64,000 nucleotides of DNA from Rhineura floridana (Eukaryota > Chordata > Lepidosauria > Squamata > Rhineuridae): contig NC_084497.1 of the NCBI RefSeq assembly GCF_030035675.1, forward strand, positions 28,195,955 to 28,259,954, given 5' to 3'. The notes beneath the pieces were generated by a model. It was given only the letters and a program-made list of their open reading frames with translations, was not told the DNA's origin and searched no databases. Positions 24,185 through 34,234 of the stretch are shown one piece after another (position 1 is the first letter of the stretch; each line of letters begins with the position of its first letter). Position numbers and translations under genes: made by a program.

Positions 24185-24275
24185 CTATTTATTTATTTAT
24201 TGCACTTGTATACCGCCCCATACCCGAAGCTCTCTGGGCGGTTTACAGCAATCAAGATCCTAGATCCCAACCTCT
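24185..24275 (-). repeat. LINE 3' tail (inverted)
   Basis: TATTTATTTATTTATTGCAC then GTATACCGCCCCATACCC; the direct-orientation counterpart lies at 33180-33270. Confidence 0.6.
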
Positions 24276-24279
24276 ATTT

Positions 24280-25550
24280 TTAACCTTTTGTAAGTGTGAT
24301 GTCCTCGATTCTTTAGGGTTCAGTTCTCTCCTTCTTCCCTGCAGGCCTTCAGAGTAGCGTGAGTGGAAACATGTCGTCTCTGGTGCGCATCCTGCTTGAG
24401 CACTGAGGACACAGTTCTGCAGCAGCTCAACTGGTAAGGTAGCTCTTGACTTGCTGATATTCCACCATGGTACAGTAGTCCTTCCCCCCCCCCCCCCACT
24501 CATACATGCAATCTGTTCTCTATTTATTCACCCTCTGATCTTTTAATTCGAGAGTGGGCAGGAAATGGCCACTTTGAGGGAAATTGCCTGGATTCTTTTG
24601 GGGGAAGGAGAATAAACACATTTAAACTCGATAGGCAAAAAGGGATAATTAACTCTAATCCTTTCTCAGTTTCATGAGAGAAGATGCTTTCACTCTCAAT
24701 GGCCCTCCTCTTTGGGATTAATAATTTTTAGAGGCTCATGTTATTAGTAATTTTTCTTGTTGATTATTCTGTTTAATTATTATTTTTTTATATGGGATTG
24801 TTATAATTAAAAATGTAATTTGCTTTTATTCCAGTTATATTAATAGATAGATAGACAGATATAGTGGACAGCTACTATAGAATAAACCGGTGCAGCAGAT
24901 GGGAATGGTGGTCCTGGCTGTGGCGATGAAGGTTTCAGGCCCTAAACTTTCAGTAGCAGTACTCAAGAAATAAAGCAGGGTGTTGCAACCATGTAATACT
25001 GGAGGGTATGGGGGTCATGTTTATGACACACATCCTTACCACATTAAAATAAACTCCCTGTAAGTAGAAAGCTAGCAATGAGCAGGCAATGCTAGAATGC
25101 TTACCTCCACTATGAGCTAGGTTTTTAGTTGCTGAGACGTTTATGTGAGCGTGTCCATGTAACATTTATGTAAGCATGAGCATTTAACAATGATGCTCAC
25201 TCTCTCGCCACCTTTAATCTGAAGTGGAACAAGTCGTTGTGCACCTCGTTCCCCCCCTGCGTTTATAGGTCGGGCTTGCTGTTCTAGCCCACTTACATTA
25301 AGACTGCTCGCTTGACCCTTGGACCCTCTCATAACTTGGATCTAGGAGGAGATGCAGGTTCTCACAGACACAACCCATACACACGCCTCTCTATCAGTCA
25401 CAACTCAAGGGTGCATTTCAGTCAGGCAAAAACACTCATGGTAGGCTCAGATAGGGCTGGGTAGGCTCATCAGAGAGAGACCAGGAGGGCTGCAGTTGAC
25501 CCCCTTCTCAGGCTTGAGTCTGTTCCTCCCACCCACCCACCTTTAGCTAG
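24280..25550. other. Non-repetitive intergenic stretch between ANP and BNP genes
   Basis: Apart from a C run at 24485-24499 and a short GATA tetranucleotide run near 24845, I see no repeat and no gene-like frame. An exon-like block at 24345-24433 on + is discussed among the findings. It lies downstream of the BNP 3' end. Confidence 0.45.
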
Positions 25551-25552
25551 TG

Positions 25553-25690
25553 CAGCCTTTCCCAACCAGTGTGCCTCCAGATGTTGTTGGACCACAACTC
25601 CCACCTTTCCTGACCATTGGCAATGTTGGCTGAGGCTGATGGGAGTTGTGGTCCAACAACATCTGGAGGCACGCTGGTTGGGAAAGGCTG
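25553..25690. mobile_element. 138-bp palindromic hAT-like MITE, copy 3
   Basis: Ends CAGCCTTTCCCAACCAG and GGTTGGGAAAGGCTG; flanks AGCTAGTG and AGCTAGAC match at 6 of 8. Nearly identical to the copy at 17902. Confidence 0.85.
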
Positions 25691-25822
25691 AGCTAGACAG
25701 ACTGATGGCCTGACTCAGGGTAAAACAGATTCCTACTCGAGTTAGGAGAATATAAGCTTGGTCCTTCTGTTTTTTGGCTAGTAAATTTGTGTGAGAAGAA
25801 CTTGCTTCAGAAATCTTCCACC

Positions 25823-26290
25823 CAGAGATGGGCAGATCTGTCAATTTTGGTTGAAGAGAAACAAATGGCTCATTTTTTCCCATCTTAAGTTTGCTGCTCC
25901 ATATTTCCATGTCAGTTTCAGGGTTTTTTTTAAAAAAAGTGCTTGTGAAAATCCATCAGCGTTTTAGGGTGAATTTCTCCAAATGTATACAATGGCATGC
26001 CATTTTGCCTAATACACAGATTTTTGCAAAGCAGTCTTCCCTGTTGTAATGATTTTTGTATGTTATATTCACTAGTATATGCCTTTTGTGCACACTTTAC
26101 CCAGGTTTTATGTATTTTTGCATACATTAGTTAGCTGGGAAACTGCACCGCAAAATTCAGAAAAGTGCACATTTCAGATTTCCAAGGATGGCTGTGTTCT
26201 AGTTCATTATTATTTTGGAAAGCGCAAATTAGGCAGGTTTGCCTGTAAATGTGAGCTGAGTCTAATTTCTCTCCCTTTTCCAACTTCTAG
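25823..26290 (+). repeat. Unclassified hAT-like MITE family N, copy A
   Basis: Begins AGAGATGGGCAGATCTGTC, holds spaced TTTTGCAT/TATGCC motifs and ends GCAAATTAGGCAGG...TTTCTCTCCC. Lies just past the BNP poly(A) site. Confidence 0.6.
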
Positions 26291-26504
26291 CCGAACACTG
26301 AATTTGTTCCAATAGCAGTCAAAATTTCAGGCTGCCACATCCTGGTGCAACTTAGCAATATGGACTAGGAGCTTGCTTGGGCATGACTATGTAAATGACC
26401 CTAGTCTTTGAAAATGGCTCAAGAAAAATGTCCCCAGGTTTCTTTTCATCTGAAAGGGGGGGGGAAGGGTGCAGAGAGAGGGGGAGAATAAATCCAACAG
26501 CAGG

Positions 26505-26791
26505 AAAAAGGGCTAAGGTGTTTTTATTGATTCAAATAACCGTCTCGGTGCCAAAAGTAAGAAATTTTTTTTAGAAAACAAGAAGAAAAGAACACCCAAA
26601 CAAGCAAGAGGTCAAGTAAATAAATAAATTAATAAATAAATAAATAGGTGGAAAACGTTCCTTCCATTCCGGAGGCTTCTGGAAAAGCATCCTTTGAGCA
26701 GAGAGCGTCTTCGCAAACCCACACGACATCGAAAGGCCAGATCCTTCTAGGGCAGGGTGGGTGGGATGACTGGGGCAGGGGGAAGCCCATT
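26505..26791 (-). other. NPPB: BNP 3' UTR with AU-rich element and poly(A) signal
   Basis: Downstream of the TAA on the minus strand is a run of overlapping ATTTA units (26646-26614), then AATAAA at 26528-26523. AUUUA clusters causing rapid mRNA turnover are a known hallmark of BNP transcripts. Their place here supports the short exon 3 at 26808 over other possible acceptors. Confidence 0.75.
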
Positions 26792-26987
26792 TTAAATCCG
26801 CCTCGTCCCTGGAAGGAAACAATTAAAAAGCATTAAAGGTGGAGGCACCTCAAAAGGCAAGATGATCTTGAAGAACATTGAAGAGTCTGGCTGCTAGATC
26901 AGGCCAAAAGCGGGGCCCATCTAGTCTAGCGCCTTCTCCTCACAGTAGCCAATAACCACAGGGAAGGTTAATTGGAACCTTGGCTCT

Positions 26988-27052
<65 letters not shown>

Positions 27053-30000
27053 AGTCCGGGTACTATTTTCCCACTTGAAACAGCACCCCTCCAAAATGGA
27101 CTCTGCCTTTGCCACAGCTGTAATTTTGCCGTGTCTCCCACTGACTCATTCCATAGCTCCCAAGATGGGTTGATATTGCAAAATGGCCTGCCTTGAAGAG
27201 GGGGCTGCCTGTTGCAACTCTCTATGAGTTGCTGTTCTGAGCGTCGGGCGCAACTCTTTACCCTGGCCTTTGGCACTTGAGACATATGTTTTCAGGACCC
27301 ACCCTGTTTCCTGTGATTATAATTTGTTGATTGGTTTTTTATTGCTGGGGAAGGGTGGGTAATATATATCGTTGTTGTCAGTCAGGAGGATTTGCAGCTG
27401 CAAGAGCGAAGTGATTCAGAGGAGCGAAAGAAGCATGCATCTGTTATCAAAAGTTGGGGAAATGCCATTCCGTAGCCCGCCTCATTAGGAGGCCTGTGAT
27501 GTTCCTATATTAATGTATATATGGTAAGTGTCGGTTGTTTAGAAGATACATGGTAAGTGGAGTGAAAGAGGAGGGGGAGTGAATGGGCAGTAGAATGCGA
27601 GATGATTGGCTGAGTGTTTAAAATGGCTGAATGTATAAAAGGAGGAGTGAGAGTGGAATCTGGGGGGGAGAAGAGAAAGAGTGGATTGCTTGGTGGGGTT
27701 TAGAGAGTTGTTTACCAGGAGAGCGTGGAGAAGGAGGGGGGTGGAGTTCAGATTAGTATTGAGTAAAACCATATGCTTATGTGCCTTAAGAAGAAATCTT
27801 GTTAATCTTGTTAGCTTTGTTATCTGTAATAAATACTTAATTTGGTTTACCAAAGGCCTGATCCTTGGCTGGGGTTTCACAGACCAGAAGGGAGGGTAAG
27901 GTAATGACCAAGGCTGAAGGGGAACTGTAACAAATGGTGGCAGCGGTGAAGAGAATAACAATACCAGTATTCAGAGTCTCTGGGAATACTAGTATTAGGA
28001 CGTGACTGGTGGTTGCCTAGCAGGGGGATCTGTTGAGATCTGTGCTAGAGCGGGGAGAGAAAAAATAAAATAAAGGACAGTCTGGACTGGTGGAGTCCCT
28101 GGTGGTGCCTAGAGACAGGCAGTAACCACGAGCAGGTAGGAACCTGACAGGGAGAGCCAGGGAAGGGCGCCACAAGGCCTACTGCAGATCTGACGGCATG
28201 AAAGGAGGGGGGGGTTACCTTTGCATCCCATGCCACTCACTGACCCGATCCGGTCCAGTCTCCTTCCGAAACAGCCAGATTCCCTCATGCTCTTTGTAGT
28301 CTGAAGCCCCCTCATGCGCTTAAGCAAGGAGCTCCTGTCGGAGTGGAAGGGCACGGACTCGACCCCCATCTCAAGCCGCTGGCTGTTGCTGCCATCCGGG
28401 AACTCTGACAGACTCTCCCTTTGGCTTTCAGGCTCATCGAGGTCAGGGTTGTTTTGCAGATCTTCCATCAAGGAGATTTTTTCCTCTAACCTCTCCAGGA
28501 GGGTCTAGAATGGAAAGTGAACGCATCGTTAGTCTGATTTGGGACAGGCAAATCTGCCCGTTTCATGTCCTTGACATTTCACATCAGTTTGTGATTTTTA
28601 AAAAAAAAAGTCCTTGTGAAAATTCAGCAACATAGTGCGAATTTCTCTGAATATATATACCTTTTTCTGTACAATTTTGTCCAATAAAATGCATTTTTTG
28701 CCAGGCAGTTTCCTCTAATAGAATGCACTTTGGCATGCTCTGTTCATGAACGCACGTGTTTTTAATGCATACTTCACCCAATACTGTGTATACATTTTTG
28801 TACACGTTGTTTGGCTTGAGAAATATATGGCAAAATTTGGAAAAATGCACATTTCGAAGGATGGCTGTGCTTTGGTTGCATCTTGCTTCGGAAAGTTAGA
28901 TTTTGATAGGTTTGCCTTGAAAGGCAAATTGAATTGAATTTCTCCCCCATCTCCAGTCATATGTGGCCCTGGATTTCTTCCAAACCCTGTCCTCTAGCTA
29001 ATATTTTGCCTTTCTGTCTCTCTCAGTGATTCCAGTCCTGAATTTTCGACCCTGAACTTAATGGCCTATGCCCCCAACCTTTAAATGCCCATGTTTCTCT
29101 ACACACACACGTATGCAGAGCCATTCCTTGCTTTAAAACTGCCCCTTAGCTCCCGATACGTTAGAACAAAAATCAAACTGTACCAACCATGTTTCTTTTT
29201 TTAAAAAGGAGTGATAGTCTGAGCATGTGCAGTTTTTCGTGAATATGACCCAACAGTGTGATGTGGCTGCAAAAAAGGCAAACGCTATTTTAGGCTGCAT
29301 TAACAAAAGTATAGTTTCCAAATCGCGTGAAGTATTCGTTCCCCTGTATTCGGCACTGCTTAGGCCTCATCTTGAGTACTGCATCCAGTTCTGGACACCG
29401 TAATTTTAGGATGCCAACAAACTGGAAGAGGTTCAGAGGAGGGCAACAAGGATGATCAGGAGTCTGGAAACAAAGCCTTATGAGGACTGAAAGAACTGGG
29501 CATGTTTAGCCTTGAGAGGAGAAGACTGAGGGGAGATATGATAGCAGTTTTCAAGTACTTGAAAGGTTGACCCACAGAGGAGTGCCAGGATCTCTTTTCG
29601 ATCACCCTAGAGTGCAGGACACGGAATAATGGGCTCAAGTTAGAGGAAGCCAGATTTCAACTGAACGTCAGGAAAAACCTCCTAACTGTTAGAGTGGTAG
29701 GACAATGGAACTGATTACCTAGGGAGGCGGTGGGTCCTCCAACACTGGAGGCCTTCAAGAGGCAGCTGGACAGCTGCCTGTTGGGGATGCTTTAATTTGG
29801 ATTTCTGCCTTGAGCAGGGGGTTGGATTGGATGGCCTTATCGGCCCCTTCCAACTCTATGATTCTATGATTTTAAACTCACTGCAGTCCTGACTACAGGT
29901 GTGAAATGGGGCTTTGTGTCTGCTGCCCTAGTGCTAAACGCATTTACTTGAGAATAAGCGCCAGGTTGTTGTAGAAACATGCTCCGAAATCTGCCCTTTC

Positions 30001-32002
30001 CTTTTTCTCATAAGCATTCGGGTGTGTCCTAGCCACACAAATCCAGTGTGTGTATGTGTGTGTGTGTGAGAGAGAGTTTGCATGTCTCCCTTGATGCTTC
30101 TCCTTGCTCCTGACCCGTGATCTGTGTCCCACGGACAGGACCCTGCAGCTCTGCCTTGCCCTTGCATCAAATTGCAGGCTACTGTGCAACCTTGCTGCCT
30201 CCCCTCTTAGCAGAATCATCTCTTTGCCCCAAGGAAGGGGGAGGCAGGAGCCGTTACTGCGGCTGCCACCACCATTGCCTGCAAATGTCAGGGAGGCTTG
30301 TTGCACGCGACGCTGTCATCAAAGTTCAGGACAATCCCACCAAAATGTGGCCTAACCTTAGCCTAACCTGCCTCTAGGGATGGATGAATCGTAAATTACG
30401 TTTTCATTCCTCATTTTCCCCAAAATCTTAAATTAAACGCCGCCGAGATCACATCACACCAGTGTTGTTCGACCTACACTGGCTTCCAGTTGTTTTCCGA
30501 GCCCAATTCACGGTGTTGGTATTGACCTTTAAATCCCTATACGGTTTCGGCCCAGTTTATCTCACGGAGCGCCTTCAACGCCACCAATTATGCCGCCCGA
30601 CAAGATCGGCCACACAGGGCCTTCTCTCAATCCCGCCAACAAAAACAGCCAGATTGGCGGGTACAAGAGAGAAGGCATTCTCAGTGGCGGCCCCCACTCT
30701 TTGGAACTCCCTCCCACAAGATCTCCGGCACGCCTCTTCCCTAAATGTATTTTGGAAAGCCTTAAAGACCTGGCTCTTTCAGCAGGCCTTCGGGGTATCC
30801 GGGGAGGGTTAATCGATATAATTGTAATGCCTCCTACCCAGTTTTAATATTGTTGTTGTAGATCTATTGTTTTTATTGTATTACTGTATTTTATTAATTG
30901 TATTTTAACAATTTTGTAAGTCGCCTAGAGTGGCCATTGGCCAGATAGGCGACGAAGAAATTAAATTTATTATTATTATTATTATTAAAAAAAAGTTTGT
31001 CGTGAAAATTCATCTGAATTTTAGTTCAAATCTCTCCTAATATATTTTTGTATGCAGTTTTGACTAATATGCAGGGTTTTTTTGCAAGCGATTTGCCTGA
31101 GTGTAATGCGTTTTTCTGTGTTCTTGTTAATTAATCATTTTGTGTGCATTTTGTTTGGATGAGGAACTGCATTGCAAAATTTGGAGAACTGCAAATGTCA
31201 AAGAATTATATTTCAGTTTTGTGTATTGGTTTGAGAAGTACGAATTAGGTAGTTTCCTCATTAAAAGGCAAACAGGATCAAATTCCTCCCCCCCCCCATC
31301 CTTACCTACCTCTCAGGGTTGTCCTGAGGATAAATGGGGTTGGAGAGAGAAGCACGTACGTCGCCTTAACTCCTTGGGGGAAAGGTGGGATATTAAAGGA
31401 ATGACGGGGGATTAATGTATAAATCCCAGTTTGTTGCATGGAAACTCAATGGCTTCCTGCCGTGGCCCATTGGGAAATGTATTCTCTGTGAATTTTAAAA
31501 GCCAACCTAACATCCCGCGGCAATTAATTTGAATGTTCATAATGTCATGGTTGTGGAGGGCAAGGTCAACCAACCGTTGCAAGGAACATAAGGAGCGAAC
31601 AGTGCAAAGGGGCCCGTCCGTTCCAGGATCCTGTTTCTGAAAGTGACCAGCCCTCCCCGATTGGTTACCTACAGCACTTGGGGCTCAGAGATAGACTGCC
31701 TCCGAACATGGAAGTTTCCATAGAAAATCTACCTTTCTACGAATTTGTCCAATCCTTGTCGAAGCTGGTTAGGCAGGTGGCCGTTGCCACAGATGGCCAT
31801 GAATTCCATGAAGGTCATGACCCTGCCTATACTCTCAGTCTTGAGTCTTAAGTTTACAATCCACCTCCGTATTCCTTACCTCCATGCTGGCTAGCTCCTT
31901 GGCAGGGCTGAGGCTGTCGATGGGGTGGGCTGCCGAGCGCTGGAAGAAGCTGAAGAGGAACAGCACTGAGAAGCTGATGAAGAGTGAGCCCTTAGCATCC
32001 AT
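26792..32002 (-). CDS. NPPB: B-type natriuretic peptide precursor (three exons, 141 aa)
   Basis: Exon 1 is 32002-31880 (41 aa: MDAKGS start, Phe/Leu-rich signal, cleavage near RSAA/HPIDS, then [10 protein letters not shown]). Exon 2 is 28504-28219 (95 aa plus one base: LLERLEEK leader, NPDLDEPES acidic stretch, ring [17 protein letters not shown], then K and the first base of a Gly codon). Exon 3 is 26808-26792 (rest of Gly, TRRI, TAA), after a strong pyrimidine-rich acceptor. Cleavage after TTK would give a 29-residue hormone, the same length as I recall for chicken BNP. GMGC and the exon phase are BNP traits; the tail is KGTRRI. Intron 1 holds CR1, L2 and MITE copies, and intron 2 holds a partial LTR element. 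The ATG has A at -3 and G at +4. Secreted heart hormone for NPR-A type receptors. Confidence 0.93.
26885..27055. repeat. LINE scrap (26885-26960, -) and compound GT/CTGT microsatellite
   Basis: GGCCCATCTAGTCTAGC is a reversed LINE end. A GT run (about 26990-27021) passes into CTGT units (about 27022-27052). In BNP intron 2. Confidence 0.75.
27495..28205 (+). mobile_element. Partial LTR retroelement (5' LTR plus leader) in BNP intron 2
   Basis: Fossil. The LTR is about 27495-27932 (438 bp): it begins TGTGATG, ends GTAACA, and holds a TATA box near 27632 and AATAAA near 27824. A primer-binding-site-like stretch starting TGGTGGCAG follows at 27935, then leader to about 28205. No internal genes or second LTR are seen, so it is a broken remnant, antisense to BNP. 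Retrovirus-like or gypsy-like family not resolved; age not estimated, since only one LTR is present. Confidence 0.7.
28539..28956 (+). repeat. MITE family N, copy B, next to BNP exon 2
   Basis: Begins GGGACAGGCAAATCTG, ends AATTTCTCCCCCATCTCC. It stops 35 bp short of the BNP exon 2 acceptor, so it borders the splice signal. Confidence 0.65.
29230..29872 (+). repeat. CR1 LINE 3' region, longest copy
   Basis: Contains CACTGCTTAGGCCTCATCTTG, AGAGGAGGGCAACAAGGATG, AGGCCTTCAAGAGGCAGC and the diagnostic CR1 terminus CAACTCTATGATTCTATGAT. 5'-truncated. In BNP intron 1. Confidence 0.9.
30375..31304 (+). repeat. MITE family N, copy C, interrupted by an L2 LINE
   Basis: Ends TAGGGATGG and CCATCCTTA, flanked by CCTGCCTC and CCTACCTC (7 of 8 match). 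MITE parts are 30375-30434 and 30988-31304. Confidence 0.75.
30435..30987 (+). repeat. L2-clade LINE 3' end with intact C-terminal reading frame
   Basis: The frame 30462-30812 reads [20 protein letters not shown], then [17 protein letters not shown] and [14 protein letters not shown], the terminal domain of L2 reverse transcriptases, uninterrupted over about 116 codons. The 3' UTR ends GTCGCCTAGAGTGGCC and an ATT repeat tail. A fairly young insertion in BNP intron 1. Confidence 0.85.
31600..31835 (-). repeat. Diverged CR1/L3-like LINE fragment in BNP intron 1
   Basis: Reversed pieces CAGGATCCTGTTTCTGAAAG, CAGAGATAGACTGCCTCCG and AATTTGTCCAATCC of the family at 23680. Ends 45 bp before the BNP exon 1 donor. 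Confidence 0.55.
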
Positions 32003-32200
32003 GCTGTCAGGTCAGTCCACGGTGTAGATAGAGACGGTTGTATTTTTCCCTCTTCGGAGAGGATGGAGAAGTCTCTCTTGCTTTTCCCCCTTTGTCCTGT
32101 GCTGTCTGCTTCCCTCGGCCGGTCTTATATACCCTTTGGGCATGAGCTCTGCTTCCTTAGGTTATCAGCAGAATTATCTGGGGCACATTCCATTCGCCTT
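32003..32200 (-). promoter_or_regulatory. NPPB: BNP promoter: TATA box, paired GATA sites, M-CAT
   Basis: On the minus strand TATATAAG lies at 32131-32124, about 125 bp before the ATG. Two GATA sites (TTATCAG at 32162-32168 and TTATCTG at 32174-32180 read on +) and CATTCC at 32186-32191 sit just upstream. Proximal GATA plus M-CAT is the arrangement known from mammalian BNP promoters. Function is inferred. Confidence 0.7.
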
Positions 32201-32535
32201 GCCGGCATGCAGCCCCTCCGAGAGAAGATGCACTTTATTAGGTGTCATTAGGCAGCTGATCCCCAGGCATGCGAGTCACAAGTCAGTGATTTCATGCCCT
32301 CCGCCTTCTCCGCTGATACTGGCCTCGGAGATTACACACACTTTCCCCAATTGGCATTCCCCCCCTGCCGCCTTTTCTTTCTTCCCCCACCCACCCCCTT
32401 CAAGACTTTCCTCACTTGATGATCTGGGGAGAGAAGATCCTCAAAACTTCCTGAAAATTCATCTTGGGGAAATTGCCCTGGTATTGCTAAAGGCTGATTT
32501 TCCGAAGGACGGCCCTAGAGTTTAAAAAAAAAAAT

Positions 32536-32757
32536 GGAAATGGACTGCCTTCAAGTCGATCCAGACTTATGGCGACCCTACAATAAGGTTTTCATGGTAA
32601 GCGGTATTCAGAGGGGTTTACCATTGCCTCCCTCTGAGGCTGAGAGGCAGTGACTGGCCCAAGGTCACCCAGGGAGCTTCGTGGCTGTGTGGGGATTTGA
32701 ACCCTGGTCTCCCAGGTCGTAGTCCAGTGCTCTAACCACTACGCCACACTGGCTGTC
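32536..32757 (-). repeat. Sauria-type SINE with BovB-like 3' tail
   Basis: Starts with CTTCAAGTCGATCCAGAC TTATGGCGACCC, the BovB 3' end also present at 57180, then the core CCCAAGGTCACCC, reversed B box GATTTGAACCCTGG and tRNA head CCACTACGCCACACTGGC. Tail sharing with BovB is the known mobilisation signature of Sauria SINEs. Confidence 0.85.
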
Positions 32758-32884
32758 TTTCCAAAAAGGCCATTCCTATATATGGAATGATACGTCTAGG
32801 CTTGCTTCTTTTCTAGATCGCTTTGTCCCTTTCTGGGATTGTTCCCTGCAGGGCTTTAGCGTCATCGAGAGGAGTCATAGGTGA

Positions 32885-33045
32885 ACATAGGCAGCTGCCT
32901 TAAATCCAGTCAGATCTTGCTTAGTATTGTCTACACTGGCTGGCAGCAGCTCTGCAGGGTTTCAGGGAAGGAATCTTTCCAGCCCTACCTGGAGACACCA
33001 ATGGGGACTGAACCAGGGACCTTCTACATGTCACACAGGTGATCT
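32885..33045 (-). repeat. tRNA-Ala-derived SINE
   Basis: Reversed GTCTACACTGGCTGGCAGC, CAGCCCTACCTGGAGAC and TGAACCAGGGACCTTCT. Confidence 0.75.
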
Positions 33046-33179
33046 CACCACTTAATCTTCTACGTACCTGGGTGTCATTCTCTTTGTCCCAGAGGCTAAT
33101 GCAGGAGTAACAAAGCTGTGGCTCTCAGGTCGTATCTGGCCTCCAAAACATTTTCTTCTAGCCCACCTCAAAAAAAAAA

Positions 33180-33690
33180 AAATTAATTAATTGTTGTAAA
33201 CCACCCAAAGAGCTTCGGCTATGGGTCGGTATACAAATGTAATAAATAAGTAAATAAATTAATTAATTAAAATTTATCGCTCCTGTGGGTCCCCAACAGT
33301 GATGTCACAATTGTAGTTGCCTTAAAATCTCCCCCCCACACACACTTGTCAATCTAAAAAATAAAAATAACAACTGAGAACTTAAAAAGGACCCTTCTGC
33401 TGGTTTAGGACAAAGACTCACTTTAGTCCAAATTTCTGCTTCTCACAGTGGCCAATCAGATGCCTCCATGAAGCCCATCAGCTTGGTGCAGGTGTAATAG
33501 CCCCTCCCCTTGCTCCTGGTTTCCCAGGACATGGCTTTTGAGTGTAGTGTGCACCTGAACGTGGAAGTTCCATATAGCCTTCATGACTAATATCCTTTGG
33601 AAGGCCCCCATGGATTTGTCTGATGCCCTTTTAAAGCCGTCGGAGCTGGTGGCCACCAACACATCTTGTGCAGCAAATTCCATAATTTAA
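33180..33690. repeat. LINE 3' tail (+) and CR1/L3-like LINE fragment (-)
   Basis: 33180-33270 reads AAACCACCCAAAGAGCTTCGG then an AATAAATAAGTAAATAAAT tail. 33425-33690 is a reversed LINE end (CTTTTAAAGCCGTCGGAGC; GCAAATTCCATAA). Confidence 0.55.
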
Positions 33691-33694
33691 CTAT

Positions 33695-34045
33695 CCTTTT
33701 ATTTGTTTATTATTTGGTTTATATCCCGTCCTTCCTCCCAGCCGGAGCCCAGGGCGGCAAACAAAAGGACTAAAAATACTTTAAAACATTGTAAAAACAG
33801 ACTTTAAAATATATTAAAACAAAACTCCTTTAAAAACATCTTTTTTTAAAAAAAAAGGTTTAAAAACATATTAAAAAGCAATTCCAACACAAATGCTGAC
33901 TGAGGATAAGGTCTCAATTTAAAAGGGATAAGGCGGTCTTTTGGGTATCCTGGTCCCAAGCTGTATAGGGCTTTGTACACCAAAACTAGAACCTTGAACT
34001 TGGCCCGGTAGCAAATGGGCAGCCAGTACAATTCACTTTTTCAGT
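33695..34045 (-). repeat. L2-clade LINE 3' end
   Basis: The minus frame gives YWLPICYRAKFKVLVLVYKA, the LHWLPV block of L2 reverse transcriptase, followed by an A/T-rich 3' UTR and the TTTATATCCCGTCCTTCC terminus. Confidence 0.75.
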
Positions 34046-34234
34046 TCTTCCTGGTCAAAAACTACTGGTTGCATTAACTTTGCTTTGGAAAGATCCTTGA
34101 TACTTGCAGGTGTTGATGCACTTTTAAATTATATTCCTATGGTGTGGGATTAACAGGCAGATAACAAAAGTGGACCCTGCAAGCTCTTGTGGCTGCAAGA
34201 AGTTTAATACTGCAAGGTTGGAAAGATAAATAGC

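Noticed and set aside
27022-27052. Tandem repeats as a CRISPR-like array
   Set aside because: It is a simple tetranucleotide microsatellite in a vertebrate genome.
27380-27420. Another BNP exon 3 candidate (acceptor CTTGCAG on minus)
   Set aside because: The predicted tail has no basic residues, and the 26808 exon has better BNP-like coding and UTR features.
28020-28050. Possible BNP exon 3 acceptor in the LTR leader (pyrimidine-rich, CTAG)
   Set aside because: It lies in retroelement-derived DNA and would give a non-BNP tail. The acceptor at 26809 gives KGTRRI followed by the AU-rich UTR and AATAAA.
30462-30812. 116-codon plus-strand frame as a host gene
   Set aside because: It is the C-terminal end of an L2 reverse transcriptase.
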